From: Bilifractor sp002394235
GTDB taxonomy: Bacteria; Bacillota; Clostridia; Lachnospirales; Lachnospiraceae
NCBI RefSeq assembly: GCF_052118845.1
Contig: NZ_JBQKGJ010000013.1
Span: forward strand, 1-64,000
DNA length: 64,000 bases
Direction of reading: 5' to 3'
Shown: piece by piece, positions 62,218 through 64,000 of the stretch
Numbering within the stretch: the stretch's first letter is position 1
Layout: every line of letters starts with the position of its first letter
Notes under the pieces: model-generated
Database searches by the model: none
The model's input: only the letters and a program-made list of their open reading frames with translations
What the model was told of the DNA's origin: nothing
Position numbers and translations under genes: made by a program

Positions 62218-62310
62218 TTATTCTTCCCAGAACAACTCATCTAATGTTGTGTCCAAAGCTTTACATATCGCGATGCACAAATTTATTGTTGGTTCTCTTA
62301 AATACTTTCT
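62218..62310 (-). pseudogene. XRE-type regulator remnant, C-terminal part
   Basis: In a frame shifted from the upstream chimera, the sequence encodes KYLREPTINLCIAICKALDT followed by TLDELFWEE and a stop, the typical end of a small XRE (Cro/CI-type) repressor. It has no start; its N-terminal helix-turn-helix is missing and it is fused, out of frame, to the PIN fragment. Confidence 0.65.
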
Positions 62311-63070
62311 TCAGTTCATCAATATTAATCTCGCATACAATCGCATCATTGGGTTCTGTTAGTGCCTTGTAAAGAGCTCTTGCAGGTGTGCTTCCGGGAA
62401 AAAGTGCGGCTGAGAACAGGACGTTGCTGTCAATAAATACCTTCATCCTCAATCCAAACGTTACATCATACGCTACGCATTCATCCCTCAGCGACTTTAC
62501 CCATTCATAATGACACGGGCGGGCACCTCCGTAGTTTTCTCCGTCACAAAGAACCTGTTCGATCTGACACGCAGGGAGATATTTTCTAATGCTCACCGGA
62601 CCGATATAGGGAGCACACATGATCCCTTTGTGCTTAAACGGCAGCTCCAGCAGGATCGGGATCCGTTCATCAGCTCTCTTCTGATTCTCACAGGTAACAT
62701 TAAACATTACGTTTTCCCAGCCATCACCCCAGTTCCACGGAAGATGGTCTGCCACGCGTTCCGGCCGTTTTGTCAGCAGAAAGAACTTCACATCAGATCT
62801 TTGACGAATAATCTGCCAGGCTTCATCGCGCCAGGGATCTGCTTCTTCCAGAAAGAAATCTGAAGTCATACAAACCCGGATCATTTCTCCACTTTTCACC
62901 TTAAATGTTCCGTCACGGTATTTGGAAAGCGGATATTTAAACCCTGTTTTTGTCCTGTATATTTCAGATCCGTCCTTATCTCTCAGAGAATCCAGATAAT
63001 ACATGTAGCAGTTCTGGCAGCCCTCACTGCACTTTCTGCAGCCATGCCACGGGTTCCATATATCGTGCAA
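62261..63070 (-). pseudogene. Chimera: DUF5131 (phage Gp37/Gp68-like) protein fused to a truncated PIN domain
   Basis: A 269-codon frame with a TTG start (GAGGTG seven bases upstream). Residues 1-208 match DUF5131 proteins: CRKCSEGCQNCYMYYL cysteine cluster, CMTSDFFLEEADPWRDEAW, LLTKRPERV, and PCHYEWVKSLRDEC. The expected C-terminal tail is replaced from about residue 209 by MKVFIDSNVLFSAALFPGST, the start of a PIN-domain ribonuclease toxin, which itself ends after about 50 residues. DUF5131 function is unknown (often phage-encoded or near radical-SAM-like genes). Most likely a deletion-made fusion of two remnants. Confidence 0.7.
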
Positions 63071-63095
63071 TGGAGGTCACCTCACTTTCTCAAAA

Positions 63096-63632
63096 CTATT
63101 TATTGAACGAGCATGTTCTGATAAACTGCCGTATATCCGCTCCACCTTCCAGATATCGAAGCAATATTTCCGCACATGCACGACTGTCGCTGTCTGCCTT
63201 ATGGTGATCAAGACAGATACCATAATAGTCGCATAAGACATTCAGCTTATGACTCATACCCGGCAAAATCCGTCTGCCCATTTGTACTGTGCAAATATAT
63301 CGGGCATATGGTTTCCACTTTATATCGTAATCGCACAGGCATTTTTTAAGCACATTCATATCAAATACAGCGTTATGTGCCACCAAAAGTCCGCACGACA
63401 TCAATGGCTCTATTTTTGTCCAGAGCTCAGGAAAAGTCGGTGCATTCCTCACCGTCTCACTACCGATTCCTGTAAGCTGTGTATTGAATTGATCAAAGTA
63501 AGTTTCCGGATTAACCAGAGAATAAAACTCATCTGTGATCACCCCATCCTCTATCATGGTAATACCGATCGCGCTTATCCGATTGCACATACGGTTCGGC
63601 GTTTCAACATCAAAAACGGTAAATCCAGCCAT
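63096..63632 (-). CDS. DEDDh 3'-5' exonuclease (DnaQ-like)
   Basis: 178 residues. Exo I FDVET, Exo II HNAVFDMNVL, and Exo III DHHKADSDSRACAEIL with the catalytic His and Asp, all intact. It resembles the epsilon-type exonuclease domain without polymerase-binding tail, so it may be a free-standing proofreading, repair or RNA-trimming nuclease. The ATG at 63632 is preceded by GGAG; a TTG two codons upstream is the alternative. It precedes the chimera by 25 bases. Confidence 0.92.
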   Translation of the reverse strand: MAGFTVFDVETPNRMCNRISAIGITMIEDGVITDEFYSLVNPETYFDQFNTQLTGIGSETVRNAPTFPELWTKIEPLMSCGLLVAHNAVFDMNVLKKCLCDYDIKWKPYARYICTVQMGRRILPGMSHKLNVLCDYYGICLDHHKADSDSRACAEILLRYLEGGADIRQFIRTCSFNK

Positions 63633-63710
63633 ATCCAAATCTCCTACTTTTTCAGTTCTTCACTCAGCGAATGCGGCACTCCGCGTGGACCGCGATTTCC
63701 CTGTCATTTA

Positions 63711-64000
63711 TTACTCTACATATTTTCCATTTCTAACAGCATCAGCAAAGGCTAAGAAACTTTCTGATTTCATGATAGCAAGACCTTGTCTTTCATCACC
63801 AAGTACCACAAGCTGATCTCCGGGTGAAATCTCAAATATCCTTCTTGCCTTGGCAGGGATTACAATCTGACCTTTAGCACCTACAGTTACCATTCCGAAA
63901 AGATGTTTCCCTTTTGGCGGAAGTGCCATACCCATGCTGTCCTCCGATTCATAATTAGCAAGATCATCAAGCGACACTTCAAATATTTCCGCAAGAATTT
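63711..64000 (-). CDS. XRE-like/AbrB two-domain DNA-binding regulator, 5' end outside the window
   Basis: The frame is open to the right edge. The visible C-terminal part starts ILAEIFEVSLDDLANYESED, the end of an XRE helix-turn-helix with linker, followed by an AbrB/MazE-type swapped-hairpin domain (VTVGAKGQIVIPAKARRIFEI). It is therefore probably an XRE-AbrB fusion regulator, perhaps of a phage- or toxin-like module with the remnants next to it. The internal ATG (63977) is inside the protein and is not the real start. Confidence 0.75.
   Translation of the reverse strand, partial: ILAEIFEVSLDDLANYESEDSMGMALPPKGKHLFGMVTVGAKGQIVIPAKARRIFEISPGDQLVVLGDERQGLAIMKSESFLAFADAVRNGKYVE

Overview
The window looks like a low-to-moderate GC Gram-positive anaerobe of the class Clostridia, most likely Lachnospiraceae. 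The reasons are the ClpC/RadA/SEC-C neighbourhood, YesM/YesN-type sugar regulation, strong AGGAGG ribosome sites, consensus sigma-A promoters, several c-di-GMP enzymes and a short protein family that I associate with Lachnospiraceae. The assignment is inference; the decisive marker, a 16S rRNA gene, is present only as its first ~36 bases at the left edge (minus strand).

Layout. 1-590: start of an rRNA operon and its promoter. 588-20551: mostly core genes on the minus strand (radA, clpC, a SEC-C protein, a CNNM/CBS protein, purL, pcrA, glf, an NSS transporter, two nucleoside phosphorylases) with a plus-strand GDPD-PAP2 lipid pair. 20829-28883: flavodoxin, esterase, nitrilase, two membrane or sensor c-di-GMP proteins, a sugar acetyltransferase and a VOC protein. 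29305-40459: a carbohydrate locus with GH30, two ABC permeases, a binding lipoprotein, an AraC-type response regulator, a YesM-type kinase, a DUF624 protein and an alpha-L-rhamnosidase-like enzyme. 40832-43109: a redox operon with its own Rrf2 regulator. 43476-47857: a membrane-anchored solute-binding protein translationally coupled to a diguanylate cyclase, then a second cyclase. 48290-49588: metY. 49621-54607: a mobile mosaic. 54906-57269: a toxin-antitoxin pair and gene remnants. 57841-60900: an OYE/MBL/DsbA operon with a divergent TetR regulator. 61098-62059: an SdpR-SdpI-like pair. 62218-64000: remnants, an exonuclease and a truncated XRE/AbrB protein.

The most unusual structure is at 49621-54607. 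A complete trio of tyrosine recombinases (a RIT-type element, 50398-53840) with elaborate mirrored ends is flanked on BOTH sides by 3' halves of two different group II introns, facing away from each other and both cut at the same codon of the reverse-transcriptase QGG motif. That suggests a target specificity and a past inversion between two RIT copies. The middle recombinase carries one in-frame amber codon.

The second genome-scale signal is a 96-bp, highly structured element present six times in intergenic DNA. Five copies lie directly behind Rho-independent terminators; the sixth abuts and truncates a RelB/DinJ-type antitoxin remnant. A third pattern is a set of imperfect tandem repeats directly behind stop codons, two of which start inside the gene's own 3' end. 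Three small regulatory circuits are readable at base level: TetR sites inside back-to-back divergent promoters, twin SdpR-type sites bracketing a promoter, and a palindrome on the promoter of the Rrf2 operon.
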